Positions 35,280-43,703 of a DNA stretch of 64,000 nucleotides are shown piece by piece (position 1 is the stretch's first letter; every line of letters begins with the position of its first letter). The notes beneath the pieces are model-generated. The model searched no databases. It was not told where the DNA came from and saw only the letters and a list, made by a program, of their open reading frames with translations. The position numbers were made by a program, and so were the translations under genes. The DNA comes from Streptomyces flavofungini (GTDB lineage Bacteria > Actinomycetota > Actinomycetes > Streptomycetales > Streptomycetaceae). Location of the stretch: contig NZ_CP128846.1 in NCBI RefSeq assembly GCF_030388665.1, positions 1,426,001 to 1,490,000 of the forward strand, in the 5' to 3' direction.

Positions 35280-36464
35280 CTAGCGCGACTGCCCCCGATC
35301 GAAGTAGGCGACCAGCTCCGGGTCGAGCTCCGGCACCGGGCGCGGCGCGCCGCCGTCCCGCAGCGACTCGGTGGCCCGCGCGCCCGCCGCGACGGCCATC
35401 CGCGCGGCCACCGGCGAGGTGTCGGTGGCACCGCCGTCCCGCGCGAACCGCACGAACTCGTCGACGAGCAGCGGATCCGCGCCGCCGTGCCCCGCTTCGT
35501 CCTCGGCGTCCGGCACCGGATACTCGGCGTCGCCCCGCTCCCGGTGCGCCGACCTCCCGCTGTTCCACACCTTCACCACGCCGCCGGGTCCGTCGCCGAA
35601 GTTCTCCAGCCGGCCCGCGTCACCGATGACCGTGTAGTTGCGCCAGTAGTCGGGGGTGAAGTGGCACTGTTGGTAGGCGGCGAGAACGCCGTTGTCCAGG
35701 CGCATGTTGACCAGCGACACGTCCTCGACGTCGATCACGGGGTTGAGGGCGCGCTGGGTGTGCGGCGGCCAGTGGCCGTCCTCGGTGTACCAGTCGTCGG
35801 CCTTGGGCTCGCCCGGGGCGCGGCGGTGCGGGTTGTCGCCGTAGACCATGAGGTCGCCGAGCGCCTGCACCCGTTGGGCGTAGCCGCCCGCCAGCCAGTG
35901 CAGCACGTCGATGTCGTGGGCGGCCTTCTGGAGCAACAGGCCGGTGGTGTACCGCCGTTCGGCGTGCCAGTCCTTGAAGTACCAGTCGCCGCCGTAGCCC
36001 ACGAAGTGGCGCACCCACACCGTCTTGACCGTGCCGATCTCGCCGCGCCCGATGATGTCGCGCATCAGCCGGACCACGGGCATGTGACGCATGTTGTGCC
36101 CGACGTAGAGGCGGGTGCCGCTCTCGTACGCGGCCCGCAGGATCGCGTCGCACCCCTCGACGTCGATGGCGAGGGGCTTCTCCACGAACACGGGCTTGCC
36201 CGCGCGCAGCGCCTCACAGGTCAGTTCGGCGTGTGTGTGGTCGGGGGTGAGGATCATCAGGGCGTCGACGTCGCGGTCCTCGGTGACCTTGCGGTGACCG
36301 GCGGAGATCCGCGCGCCGGGGAAGGCGAGGGCGGCGGCGGTGCGGGCGGCCGGGTCGTGGTCGGCGAGCGCGGTGACGCGGGAGCCCGCGCCGGGCCGGT
36401 GGGCGGTGCGGGCGAGGGAGCCGCGCAGGCCGTAGCCGAGCACGCCGAGACGGAGGTCGGTCAT
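35280..36464 (-). CDS. Gfo/Idh/MocA-family oxidoreductase
   Basis: A 394-residue NAD(P)-dependent sugar or inositol dehydrogenase. The Rossmann motif LGVLGYGLRGSLAR is near the N-terminus and the catalytic EKPLAIDVEGCDAI and GHNMRHMPVVRLMRD regions follow; HWLAGGYAQRVQALGD is in the C-terminal barrel-edge domain. It probably oxidises a sugar derivative. It is divergent from the DUF2264 gene with a 224-bp shared control region, which suggests a common sugar pathway. Confidence 0.9.
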   Translation of the reverse strand: MTDLRLGVLGYGLRGSLARTAHRPGAGSRVTALADHDPAARTAAALAFPGARISAGHRKVTEDRDVDALMILTPDHTHAELTCEALRAGKPVFVEKPLAIDVEGCDAILRAAYESGTRLYVGHNMRHMPVVRLMRDIIGRGEIGTVKTVWVRHFVGYGGDWYFKDWHAERRYTTGLLLQKAAHDIDVLHWLAGGYAQRVQALGDLMVYGDNPHRRAPGEPKADDWYTEDGHWPPHTQRALNPVIDVEDVSLVNMRLDNGVLAAYQQCHFTPDYWRNYTVIGDAGRLENFGDGPGGVVKVWNSGRSAHRERGDAEYPVPDAEDEAGHGGADPLLVDEFVRFARDGGATDTSPVAARMAVAAGARATESLRDGGAPRPVPELDPELVAYFDRGQSR

Positions 36465-36541
36465 GAGGTGCCTTTCGGGTGCGTGGATGCCGTACAGGGC
36501 CGTACAGGGCTGTCGGAGCCGTCGGAGCCGTCGAACAGAAA

Positions 36542-36639
36542 ACGCTTGCTACCCGATTCATGCGCTGCTCACAGTCACCCCCCTGCACTTCTTCCCTCAC
36601 AGCCTCTGGCGTACAGCCTCGCCGCAGTACACGCTTGCT
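36542..36639. promoter_or_regulatory. Direct ACGCTTGCT sites between the Gfo and DUF2264 genes
   Basis: ACGCTTGCT occurs at 36542-36550 and 36631-36639. The flank GAAAACGCTTGCTA resembles a degenerate LacI-family site. Two copies in a divergent intergenic region suggest shared regulation. Weak evidence. Confidence 0.35.
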
Positions 36640-36688
36640 GTCCACGGCGTATCGCACTCCCCGCCCCTCCGATCCGAGGATCCCCGCC

Positions 36689-38617
36689 ATGACTCCGCAC
36701 CGCCCCGCTCCGCCCCACCTCGCGCTCCCGCCCGCCGACCGGGTCCGCTCGCCGCTCACCGGCTGGACCCGCGCGCACTGGGAGGCGCTCGCCGACCGGC
36801 AGCTCCAGGCTCTGATGCCGTACGCGACGCCGCGGTTCGCGCAGTACCGGCTGCCGGGGCGCGGGAGTTGGTCGGGAGTGGTGTCGGACGGGCTCGAGGG
36901 CTTCGCGCGGTCGTTCCTGCTGGCCTCGTTCCGGATCGCGGGAGCGGGCGGCGACGTGGACCCCGCGCTCGTGGAGCGCTACGCGCTGGGTCTGGAGGCG
37001 GGCACGGACCGGGACGGCGGGACGGGCGGCGGCGAGGCCTGGCCCGAACTCACCGACTGCTCCCAGCAGATGGTGGAGGCCGCGTCCATCGCGATCGGGC
37101 TGCACGAGACCCGGCCGTGGCTCTGGGACCGCCTGGACACCAGGGTGCGCGAGCACGTCGTCGACTGGCTCTCGGGCTTCGTCGGCGCCCGCACCTGGGA
37201 CAACAACTGGCGGCTCTTCCAGGTCGTGGCCGAGCAGTTCCTCGCCTCGGTGGGCGCGCCGTACCGGCAGGCCGACATCGACGGCGGCCTGGACCGTGTC
37301 GACGACTGGTACCGCGGCGACGGCTGGTACAGCGACGGCGACGGCCGCAACTACGACTACTACGTCGGCTGGGCCCTGCACCTGTACCCCCTGCTGTGGG
37401 CGCGGATGGCGGGCCCCGAGCACGACGGCGGGCGCGGCGCGGTGTACCGCGAGCGCCTCGGCCGGTTCCTCGCCGCGTACCCGCACTTCTTCGGCGCCGA
37501 CGGCGCGCCCGTGCACCAGGGCCGCTCCCTCACCTACCGCTTCGCCGCGACCGCGCCCGTGTGGATGGGCGCCCTCGCGGGCTGCTCGCCGCTCGCGCCC
37601 GGACTGACCCGTCGCCTCGCCTCCGGCACGGCACGGCACTTCGTGGAGCGCGGTGTCCCGGACGAGCGGGGGCTGCTGCCGCTCGGCTGGTACGGCACCC
37701 ATCTGCCGTCCACGCAGGCCTACTCGGGGCCGGCGTCACCGTACTGGGCGAGCAAGGGCTTCCTCGGTCTGCTCCTGCCCGCCGACCACCCGGTGTGGAC
37801 CGACCGTGAACTCCCCCTGCCCGTCGAGGAGTCCGACCAGTTCACGGCGCTGCCCCGTCCCGGCTGGCTGTTGCACGGCACCCGCCACGACGGCATCGTC
37901 CGCCTGGTCAACCACGGCAGCGACCACCACCCCGCGACGGACGCCGAGGGCCCCGCGACGGACGACCCGCACTACGCCAAGTTCGCCTACTCCTCCGCGA
38001 CGGCCCCCGAGACCGCCCCGCGCGCGTGGGAGCGCGCCGTGGACGGCCACCTGGCGCTCCTCGCCCCGGACGGCACCGCCTCGCGCCGCCGCCGCATCCA
38101 CCCCCTGGCCTGCGCGGGCCGCGTCGCCTCCTCCCGCCACGACGCCTGCTTCCCCGGCACCGACGACACGTACCCGATCCTCACCACCAGCGCCCTGTAC
38201 GGACCGTGGGAGATCCGCGCCCACCGGGTGCGGGCGCCCGCGGGCGCGGCGGTCCGCGAGGGCGGGTTCGCGGTGGCGGACGGGGAGCCGCCGCACGTCG
38301 AGCAGGGGCCTGGGTGGGCGCTCGCGCGTACGGAGGCGGGGCTGACGAGTGCCGTGGTGGGGCTGCACGGGTGGGGCGCCGGGCCGAAGGCGGCGGGCAC
38401 GGTCCAGGAGGTCGAGGCCAACGCCTACGGGCCCCGCTCGGCCACGCCGTACCTGTTGGCCCGCGATCACCCGGGCGGAGCGAGCGTCCACGTCACCCTG
38501 GTCGTCCTCAGCCGTGACGAGGTGCGGCCGTGGGCCTTGAAGGAGGCGATCGGCTGCGTCGTGCGCGACGACACGGTGCGGGTCACGTTCCCCGACGGCG
38601 AAGAACTGGTGCTCTGA
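36689..38617 (+). CDS. DUF2264-domain protein (predicted alpha/alpha-barrel glycan-processing enzyme)
   Basis: A 642-residue protein. LTGWTRAHWEALADRQLQAL and GSWSGVVSDGLEGFARSFLLASFRIAG begin the domain; TWDNNWRLFQVVAEQFLASVG and WYSDGDGRNYDYYVGWALHLYPLL are its hallmarks. The fold resembles unsaturated glucuronyl/rhamnogalacturonyl hydrolases, so polysaccharide breakdown is likely. No signal peptide is visible. CGAGGA precedes ATG 36689. Divergent from the Gfo/Idh oxidoreductase. Confidence 0.85.
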   Translation: MTPHRPAPPHLALPPADRVRSPLTGWTRAHWEALADRQLQALMPYATPRFAQYRLPGRGSWSGVVSDGLEGFARSFLLASFRIAGAGGDVDPALVERYALGLEAGTDRDGGTGGGEAWPELTDCSQQMVEAASIAIGLHETRPWLWDRLDTRVREHVVDWLSGFVGARTWDNNWRLFQVVAEQFLASVGAPYRQADIDGGLDRVDDWYRGDGWYSDGDGRNYDYYVGWALHLYPLLWARMAGPEHDGGRGAVYRERLGRFLAAYPHFFGADGAPVHQGRSLTYRFAATAPVWMGALAGCSPLAPGLTRRLASGTARHFVERGVPDERGLLPLGWYGTHLPSTQAYSGPASPYWASKGFLGLLLPADHPVWTDRELPLPVEESDQFTALPRPGWLLHGTRHDGIVRLVNHGSDHHPATDAEGPATDDPHYAKFAYSSATAPETAPRAWERAVDGHLALLAPDGTASRRRRIHPLACAGRVASSRHDACFPGTDDTYPILTTSALYGPWEIRAHRVRAPAGAAVREGGFAVADGEPPHVEQGPGWALARTEAGLTSAVVGLHGWGAGPKAAGTVQEVEANAYGPRSATPYLLARDHPGGASVHVTLVVLSRDEVRPWALKEAIGCVVRDDTVRVTFPDGEELVL

Positions 38618-38628
38618 CGGAGACGAGC

Positions 38629-38683
38629 GCTGAGGGGCACGTGCGCAGAGGGGCATGTGCGCTGAACGGCACGTGTGCTGAGG
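38629..38683. repeat. 16-bp tandem repeat between convergent genes
   Basis: Three copies of GCTGAGGGGCACGTGC with small changes (38629-38644, 38645-38660, 38661-38676) and a partial fourth. It fills most of the gap between the DUF2264 and GAF genes. Confidence 0.75.
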
Positions 38684-38741
38684 TCCCGGACTCCGCTGGG
38701 CTCGTGCGGTGCGATACGGCGCGGTCGCGGGCGCCGGGCGG

Positions 38742-39365
38742 TCACAGGGGGGCGTTCCCGTCCCCGTCGTCCTCGCGTCGCTGGATGCGTTCGGCGAGCT
38801 CCGTCGCCATCGCCTTGATCGTGTCGAGTCCGGCGCGCCCCCACGGCCGCGGTCGCACGTCCGCGACGCACACGGTGCCGAGCACCAGGCCCGTCCGGTC
38901 GGCGAGCGGCGCGCCCAGGTAGGACCGGATGCCGATCTCGTCGACGACGGGATTGCCCGCGAACCGCGGGTAGTCCCCCACGTCCTCGAGGGCCAGGGCC
39001 CGGCCGCGCACCACGACGTGCGGGCAGTAGCCGCGCTCGCGGCCCACGCGGCGGCCGACGACGCCGACCGGGGCCTCGGTCGCGTCGGAGTGCGGCTCGG
39101 TCGCGTCGGGGTACGGGTCGGCCGCGTCGGGGTACGGGTCGGCCGCGTCGGGCAGGTGCAGCCCGGCGAAGAACTGCTGATCCTCGTGGATGAAGTTGAC
39201 CATCGCGTAGGGCGCGTCCATGACCCGCGCGAGCCGGTCGGCGAACGCGTCGAGTCCGGGCTCGGGCCGCTCCCCCAGGCCCAGTTCGCGCAGCCGTCGC
39301 ACACGCGTCGGCGCCTGCTTGTCGACCGGGGTCAGCAGCAGCCGACCGGTCGCTTCGTACGTCAT
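38742..39365 (-). CDS. GAF-domain sensor protein at the end of the conservon
   Basis: A 207-residue GAF protein: FADRLARVMDAPYAMVNFIHEDQQFFAGL then RGYCPHVV, YLGAPLADRTGLVLGTVCVAD and a C-terminal helix. An insert of about 25 residues (DAADPYP twice, then DATEPHS and DATEA) comes from a 21-bp DNA repeat at 39076-39155. The gene is 16 bp downstream of cvnD. Some conservons carry a cytochrome P450 here; this one has a GAF protein instead, possibly an added ligand or redox sensor for the same system. Confidence 0.85.
   Translation of the reverse strand: MTYEATGRLLLTPVDKQAPTRVRRLRELGLGERPEPGLDAFADRLARVMDAPYAMVNFIHEDQQFFAGLHLPDAADPYPDAADPYPDATEPHSDATEAPVGVVGRRVGRERGYCPHVVVRGRALALEDVGDYPRFAGNPVVDEIGIRSYLGAPLADRTGLVLGTVCVADVRPRPWGRAGLDTIKAMATELAERIQRREDDGDGNAPL
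39076..39155 (-). repeat. 21-bp in-frame minisatellite within the GAF gene
   Basis: Nearly four copies of a 21-bp unit encode the heptad DAADPYP and its variants. Because the unit is a multiple of three, copy number can change without a frameshift. It falls in a loop of the GAF domain. Confidence 0.75.
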
Positions 39366-39381
39366 CGGCGTGCTCCAGGGG

Positions 39382-39981
39382 TCATGTCGTGCGGGCTCCG
39401 AAGGTGGGCGCGGCGGGTGCGTGGGCGAGCAGGTGGCGTACGAGGGTGAGGAGCGTCTGGATGCCGGAGCTGGAGATGCGGGCGTCGCAGCGGACGACCG
39501 GAACCTGCGGGTCGAGGTCGATGGCGGCGCGCACCTCCTCGGGCTCGTAGCGGTGGGCGCCGTCGAACTCGTTGATGGCGACGATGAACCCCATGCCGCG
39601 CTGCTCGAAGAAGTCGACGGCGGCGAAGCAGTCCTCCAGGCGGCGGGTGTCGGCGAGGACGACCGCGCCGAGCGCCCCCTCGGACAGCTCGTCCCACATG
39701 AACCAGAACCGCTCCTGGCCGGGTGTGCCGAACAGGTAGAGCACGTGCGCCGGGTCGAGGGTGATCCGGCCGAAGTCCATGGCGACGGTCGTCGTGGTCT
39801 TGTGCTCCACGCCCGCCAGGTCGTCGGTGCCCTCGCTGACCGTGGTGAGCAACTCCTCGGTGCTCAAGGGCGCGATCTCGCTGACCGCGCCCACGAAGGT
39901 GGTCTTGCCGACCCCGAACCCGCCCGCCACGAGGATCTTCAGCGCGGTGGGGAAGGCGTCAGAGCTGTCGTCGTAGTCCAT
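39382..39981 (-). CDS. cvnD: Conservon small GTP-binding protein (CvnD type)
   Basis: A 199-residue Ras-like GTPase. G1 is AGGFGVGKTTF (19-29), the switch region has TTTTVAMDFGRI, G3 is LFGTPGQERF and G4 is AINEFD. CvnD proteins act with the CvnA kinase and CvnB/C at the membrane in a eukaryote-like signalling complex. ATG 39981 overlaps the CvnC gene by 23 bp, showing tight coupling. Confidence 0.93.
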   Translation of the reverse strand: MDYDDSSDAFPTALKILVAGGFGVGKTTFVGAVSEIAPLSTEELLTTVSEGTDDLAGVEHKTTTTVAMDFGRITLDPAHVLYLFGTPGQERFWFMWDELSEGALGAVVLADTRRLEDCFAAVDFFEQRGMGFIVAINEFDGAHRYEPEEVRAAIDLDPQVPVVRCDARISSSGIQTLLTLVRHLLAHAPAAPTFGARTT

Positions 39982-40330
39982 CGAGCACTGCCTCCAACAG
40001 GGACCGGTCGGTCGGGTTGTGGTAGAAGTCCGGGGCTCTCGTGGTGATGGCCCCGCAGTCGACGAGGTCGGACAGGATCACCTTGGTCACCACCGCCGGC
40101 AGCTTCAGCTGGGCGGCGATCTCCGCGACCGACAAGGGCGCCTCGCACAGGCCGAGCGCGAGGGCGTGCTCGGGGCCCAGATCGCCGGACGGGACGGTGC
40201 CGGTCGTCCGCACCTGGGACAGCAGGTCGAGCTGCGCCGTCGGTCTGGTGCGCCCGCCGCTGACCGTGTAGGGGCGGATGAGCCGCCCCGCGGCGTCGTC
40301 GAGCCACGGCCCGTCGTGCGGGGGCCCCAC
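39959..40330 (-). CDS. cvnC: Conservon DUF742 protein (CvnC type)
   Basis: A 123-residue DUF742 protein. RLIRPYTVSGGRTRPTAQLDLLSQVR is the conserved start and LCEAPLSVAEIAAQLKLPAVVTKVILSDLVDCG is a winged-helix-like segment. GTG start at 40330 lies 2 bp past the CvnB stop. CvnC couples the kinase/roadblock pair to the GTPase in conservons. Confidence 0.92.
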   Translation of the reverse strand: MGPPHDGPWLDDAAGRLIRPYTVSGGRTRPTAQLDLLSQVRTTGTVPSGDLGPEHALALGLCEAPLSVAEIAAQLKLPAVVTKVILSDLVDCGAITTRAPDFYHNPTDRSLLEAVLDGLRRQL

Positions 40331-40332
40331 GC

Positions 40333-40767
40333 TCAGTGCCTCATCGACGCGGGCTCGACAGCGGGCTGCCGGGGCGCTGTGACCAGGTAGGGGCGCACGC
40401 TCTTCACGAGCATCGCCATCTCGTACCCGAGCACCGCCGCGTCCGCGTCCCGCCCGGCGAGCACGGCAAGACAGGTGCCCGAGCCCGCCGTGGACACGAA
40501 GAGCAGCGTGGAGTCCAGCTCCACGACCACCTGCCGCACGTCCCCGCCGTCCCCGAACCGGACACCCGCGCTGCGCCCCAGCGAGTAGAGCCCCGAGGCG
40601 AGGGCCGCCATGTGGTCGGCGCTGTCCGGGTCGAGGCCGTGCACCGACTTCACGAGGCCGTCGCAGGAGAGCAGGACGGCACTGTGGGTGTGCGGGACAC
40701 GCTGCACGAGGCCGCTCATCAGCCAGTCGAGATCGGATACCTGGCCGGTCGGCGCATCGCTCGCCAT
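40333..40767 (-). CDS. cvnB: Conservon roadblock/LC7 protein (CvnB type)
   Basis: A 144-residue roadblock/LC7 protein. LDWLMSGLVQRVPHTHSAVLLSCDGLVKS, ADHMAALASGLYSLGRSAG and VVVELDSTLLFVSTAGSGTCLAVLAG are standard. It is the regulatory partner of the GTPase and kinase in the Cvn complex. It begins 182 bp after the CvnA stop; the intervening DNA is a low-complexity GC tract with no gene visible. Confidence 0.93.
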   Translation of the reverse strand: MASDAPTGQVSDLDWLMSGLVQRVPHTHSAVLLSCDGLVKSVHGLDPDSADHMAALASGLYSLGRSAGVRFGDGGDVRQVVVELDSTLLFVSTAGSGTCLAVLAGRDADAAVLGYEMAMLVKSVRPYLVTAPRQPAVEPASMRH

Positions 40768-40949
40768 GGTGGATCGACTCCTTGAGGTACGGGGGTTCTC
40801 GAAGTTCTCGAGGTCTGCTGGGGCAGACGGGGCGGGGGTGGTGCGGTCGGTCGCCCTGATCGGCGCGGCGGGGGCGTACGGAGCGGCCGGGGCGGCGCGC
40901 GCCCGCGGCGCGCCCGGCGCCCTCGGCGCGGTCCGCGCGGGCGCCGCGG

Positions 40950-43151
40950 TCAGCCGCCCTGGTCAACGCGGCCTGCTCGGTCGGCGGTCGCGGTGGGGCC
41001 GGGCCCGGGGTTCGTCCCGGCAGCGCCGTCCCGGGGCACGTCGCGGACCTCGGCGGCCTGGGCGAGGCCGATGCCGCGCTGGAAGGCGGCCATCAAGCCG
41101 GGGTCGTGGCCGACGTGTTCGTCGTCCGCGCGCGGGGCCCGGGCGTCGCGCAGCTGGGGTGCCAGGTGTTCCTGGGCGCGGCGCTTGGGCAACTGCGGTC
41201 TGCCGACCCGGCCGCGGACCGCGCCGTTGCGGGGCAGCGGCGGGGTGGCGGTGTGCTCGATGGCGCTCTGCCGGTCCTCGGGCCGGATTCCCGGAACGGC
41301 CTCGGCGGGGGTGGGCCGGTCGCCGCGGGGGCCCCGGACGGGCAGGGGGCCGGGCTGGGTGGTGGCGCCGGGGCCGGTGGGGTTCGTGGCGCCCGGGGTG
41401 CCGTTGGCGCCGGCGTGCCCGTACCGCGGGGCGGGGGGCGTGTGTGGTGTGTGGGACGTGTGGGGTGCAGCTGCGCCGGGTTCCTGGGGCGTGCCGGTCT
41501 CTTGGAGGCCGAGGGGGTCGTGGGACTGGTAGGGGTGGTCAGACTGAAGAGGCTGGTGGGGGGCGAGGGATTCCTGGGGAGTGTGGGTTTCCTGGTACGA
41601 GGGTGAGTGCTGCTGGGCGGGGGGCTGCGGCTGGGCGGAGGTCTGCGGGGTGTGGCGCCGGGCGGAGTGGCGGGGCTGCGCGGAGTGCCGGGGCCGGGAG
41701 GTGGTCGACGCCGGGTTCCCGGCGGGGTCCGGGGCGGACGCGGAGGGGTTGGCGGTGGCCGGGGGCGGGGTGGGGGTGGAGGCGGGGCCCGCGTAGCCCG
41801 AGGCGGCCTGCCGGGGCCCCGGCACGAGGCCGCTCACCCCACCGCTCGCGCCCGCGCCACCCGTACCACCCACACCGCTGGCGCCACCCGCACCGCTGAC
41901 ACCGCCCGCTCCACCGCGAGCGGCCGAAGGCACGTCCTCCTGCTCGGCGCCGAGGAGGCCCTGCGGCAGGATCAGGACGGCCTGCACACCGCCGTAGATG
42001 TTGGTCTGGAGGCGTACCGCGATGCCGTGCCTGCGGGCGAGCGCGGCGACCACGAAGAGGCCGATGCGCCCGTCCTGGAGCAGGCTGGCGACGTTGACCT
42101 GGTCGGGGTCGGCGAGCAGTTGGTTCATCCGGGCCTGTTCGGCGAGCGGCATGCCGAGGCCGCGGTCCTCCACCTCGACGGCGAGCCCGGCGGTCACGAG
42201 GTTGGCGCGCAGCAGGACTTGGGTGTGCGGGGCGGAGAACACGGTGGCGTTCTCGACGAGTTCGGCGAGCAGGTGGATGACGTCGGCGACGGCGTGCCCG
42301 CGCAGGGTGCCGTCGATCGGCGGCACCAGCTTGACCCGGGAGTACTGCTCGACCTCGGCGATCGAGGACCGCAGCACCTCCGTCATGGTCACCGGCCTGC
42401 TCCACTGGCGCCGGGACATGGCGCCGCCGAGCACGGCCAGGTTCTCCGCGTGCCGCCGGATGCGGGTGGCCAGGTGGTCGATGTGGAAGAGGCCCTTGAG
42501 GAGTTCGGGGTCCTCGACGGTGTTCTCCAGGTCGTCGAGGAGCGAGATCTCGCGGTGCACGAGGGACTGGAGCCGCCGGGCGAGGTTCACGAAGACCTCG
42601 ACCTTCTGCTCGCTGCCCGCCTGGCTGGAGAGCTGCGCCGCCTGCACGACGGCGGTGACGGCGCCGTCGTGCGCGCGGGAAAGCTCCTCGGCGAGGGAGC
42701 CGAACTCGTCCCCCTCGGCCACGGGCCGCGCGGGCGGCTGCCCGGGCGCGGGCGGGGCTTCGCCCCGGCGCAGTTGTTCGACGAGTTCGCGCAGGTCGGC
42801 CTGGCCGCGTACGGAGGCGCGGCGGAGCGCGCCGACGCGGTCCCGCACGGACCGCGCGGCCCGCTCGGCGGCCACCGCGGCGATCACGACGCTGGCGAGG
42901 CCCAGCAGCGCGGCGGCGCCGAGCACGGCGAGCAGGGGCAGCCGGGGCCGGGCCTCGGTGTCCCGGATCAGGAAGAGCACGGCCGCGCTGCCGCACAGGC
43001 CGACGGCGACGGCGGGCAGCACGGCGATGCGCAGGAGCTGGGGCCGTATGCGCGCCTCGGGCAGCGGTGGCGCGGCGCTCCTGGCGGGCCTGCCGTGCCG
43101 GCCGCTCTCCCGGCGGTCTGCGCGTGCTGCCGGTGCGCGAAGGTGAGACAT
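40950..43151 (-). CDS. cvnA: Conservon sensor histidine kinase (CvnA type) with long disordered tail
   Basis: A 733-residue membrane ATPase/kinase. Two membrane helices (about 40-62 and 71-94) are nearly adjacent, so the extracellular sensor is almost absent. A coiled linker follows, then the HATPase domain with LVENATVFSAPH (N301) and EDRGLGM (D329) and GRIGLFVVAALARRHGI. Residues after about 411 form a roughly 320-residue Pro/Gly/Gln/His-rich disordered tail. GAGGA precedes ATG 43151. First gene of the conservon. Confidence 0.9.
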   Translation of the reverse strand: MSHLRAPAARADRRESGRHGRPARSAAPPLPEARIRPQLLRIAVLPAVAVGLCGSAAVLFLIRDTEARPRLPLLAVLGAAALLGLASVVIAAVAAERAARSVRDRVGALRRASVRGQADLRELVEQLRRGEAPPAPGQPPARPVAEGDEFGSLAEELSRAHDGAVTAVVQAAQLSSQAGSEQKVEVFVNLARRLQSLVHREISLLDDLENTVEDPELLKGLFHIDHLATRIRRHAENLAVLGGAMSRRQWSRPVTMTEVLRSSIAEVEQYSRVKLVPPIDGTLRGHAVADVIHLLAELVENATVFSAPHTQVLLRANLVTAGLAVEVEDRGLGMPLAEQARMNQLLADPDQVNVASLLQDGRIGLFVVAALARRHGIAVRLQTNIYGGVQAVLILPQGLLGAEQEDVPSAARGGAGGVSGAGGASGVGGTGGAGASGGVSGLVPGPRQAASGYAGPASTPTPPPATANPSASAPDPAGNPASTTSRPRHSAQPRHSARRHTPQTSAQPQPPAQQHSPSYQETHTPQESLAPHQPLQSDHPYQSHDPLGLQETGTPQEPGAAAPHTSHTPHTPPAPRYGHAGANGTPGATNPTGPGATTQPGPLPVRGPRGDRPTPAEAVPGIRPEDRQSAIEHTATPPLPRNGAVRGRVGRPQLPKRRAQEHLAPQLRDARAPRADDEHVGHDPGLMAAFQRGIGLAQAAEVRDVPRDGAAGTNPGPGPTATADRAGRVDQGG

Positions 43152-43703
43152 CTGCGTCCTCGGTACGTGCGGGCGAGACGTCGCGGCGGTCCGCCGCGGC
43201 ACCTCGTCGATGGCATCGCGATGCCGGCCGGCAGGCCGTGATGTGATCCCTGCGTCGCCCGACGGCCACACACGGTAGTCGTCACCGCATCAAGTGCGGT
43301 GGGCAGTTGACAAACTCCGGCAGCAGGGGTCCCGCTCTGGTATGACGCGTCGCACGGCTGCGCGAAAACGCTCGTACGGGTGCGCGAGAAACGGCACGGA
43401 TGTCCACTCCTGGGCGGGCAGGAGGCGCAGGGCGGGCAGGAAGCCGGAGGCCTTGGGGCGGGCACGAAACCGCAGGGACGCAGGGACGCAGGGCGGGCAA
43501 ACCCGGGGCGGCGTCCCAGGTGACCGGCTCTGCGGGCCCTGCGGTCCTATGGCCCTATGGCCCGATGGTCCTGTGCCCCTGTGGCCCTGTGCCCCTGTGG
43601 CCCTGTGCCCCTGTGGCCCTGTGGCCCTGTGGCCCTGTGGCCCCACGGCCCTGTGGTCAGCCGACGTCCGGCGCGGTCCGCTCGCTGGCACCGGCCTCCG
43701 CGG
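43152..43703. repeat. Gene-free region with 9-bp minisatellite upstream of the conservon
   Basis: This 552-bp stretch holds the cvnA upstream region and the 3' flank of the metallo-hydrolase gene. 43541-43657 is a tandem array of GGCCCTGTG/GCCCCTGTG and variants with 9- and 18-bp periods. I see no gene, and no clear promoter elements. Confidence 0.75.

Noticed and set aside
43541..43657. Possible CRISPR array
   Set aside because: Units are 9 bp and contiguous with no unique spacers, and no cas genes are nearby.
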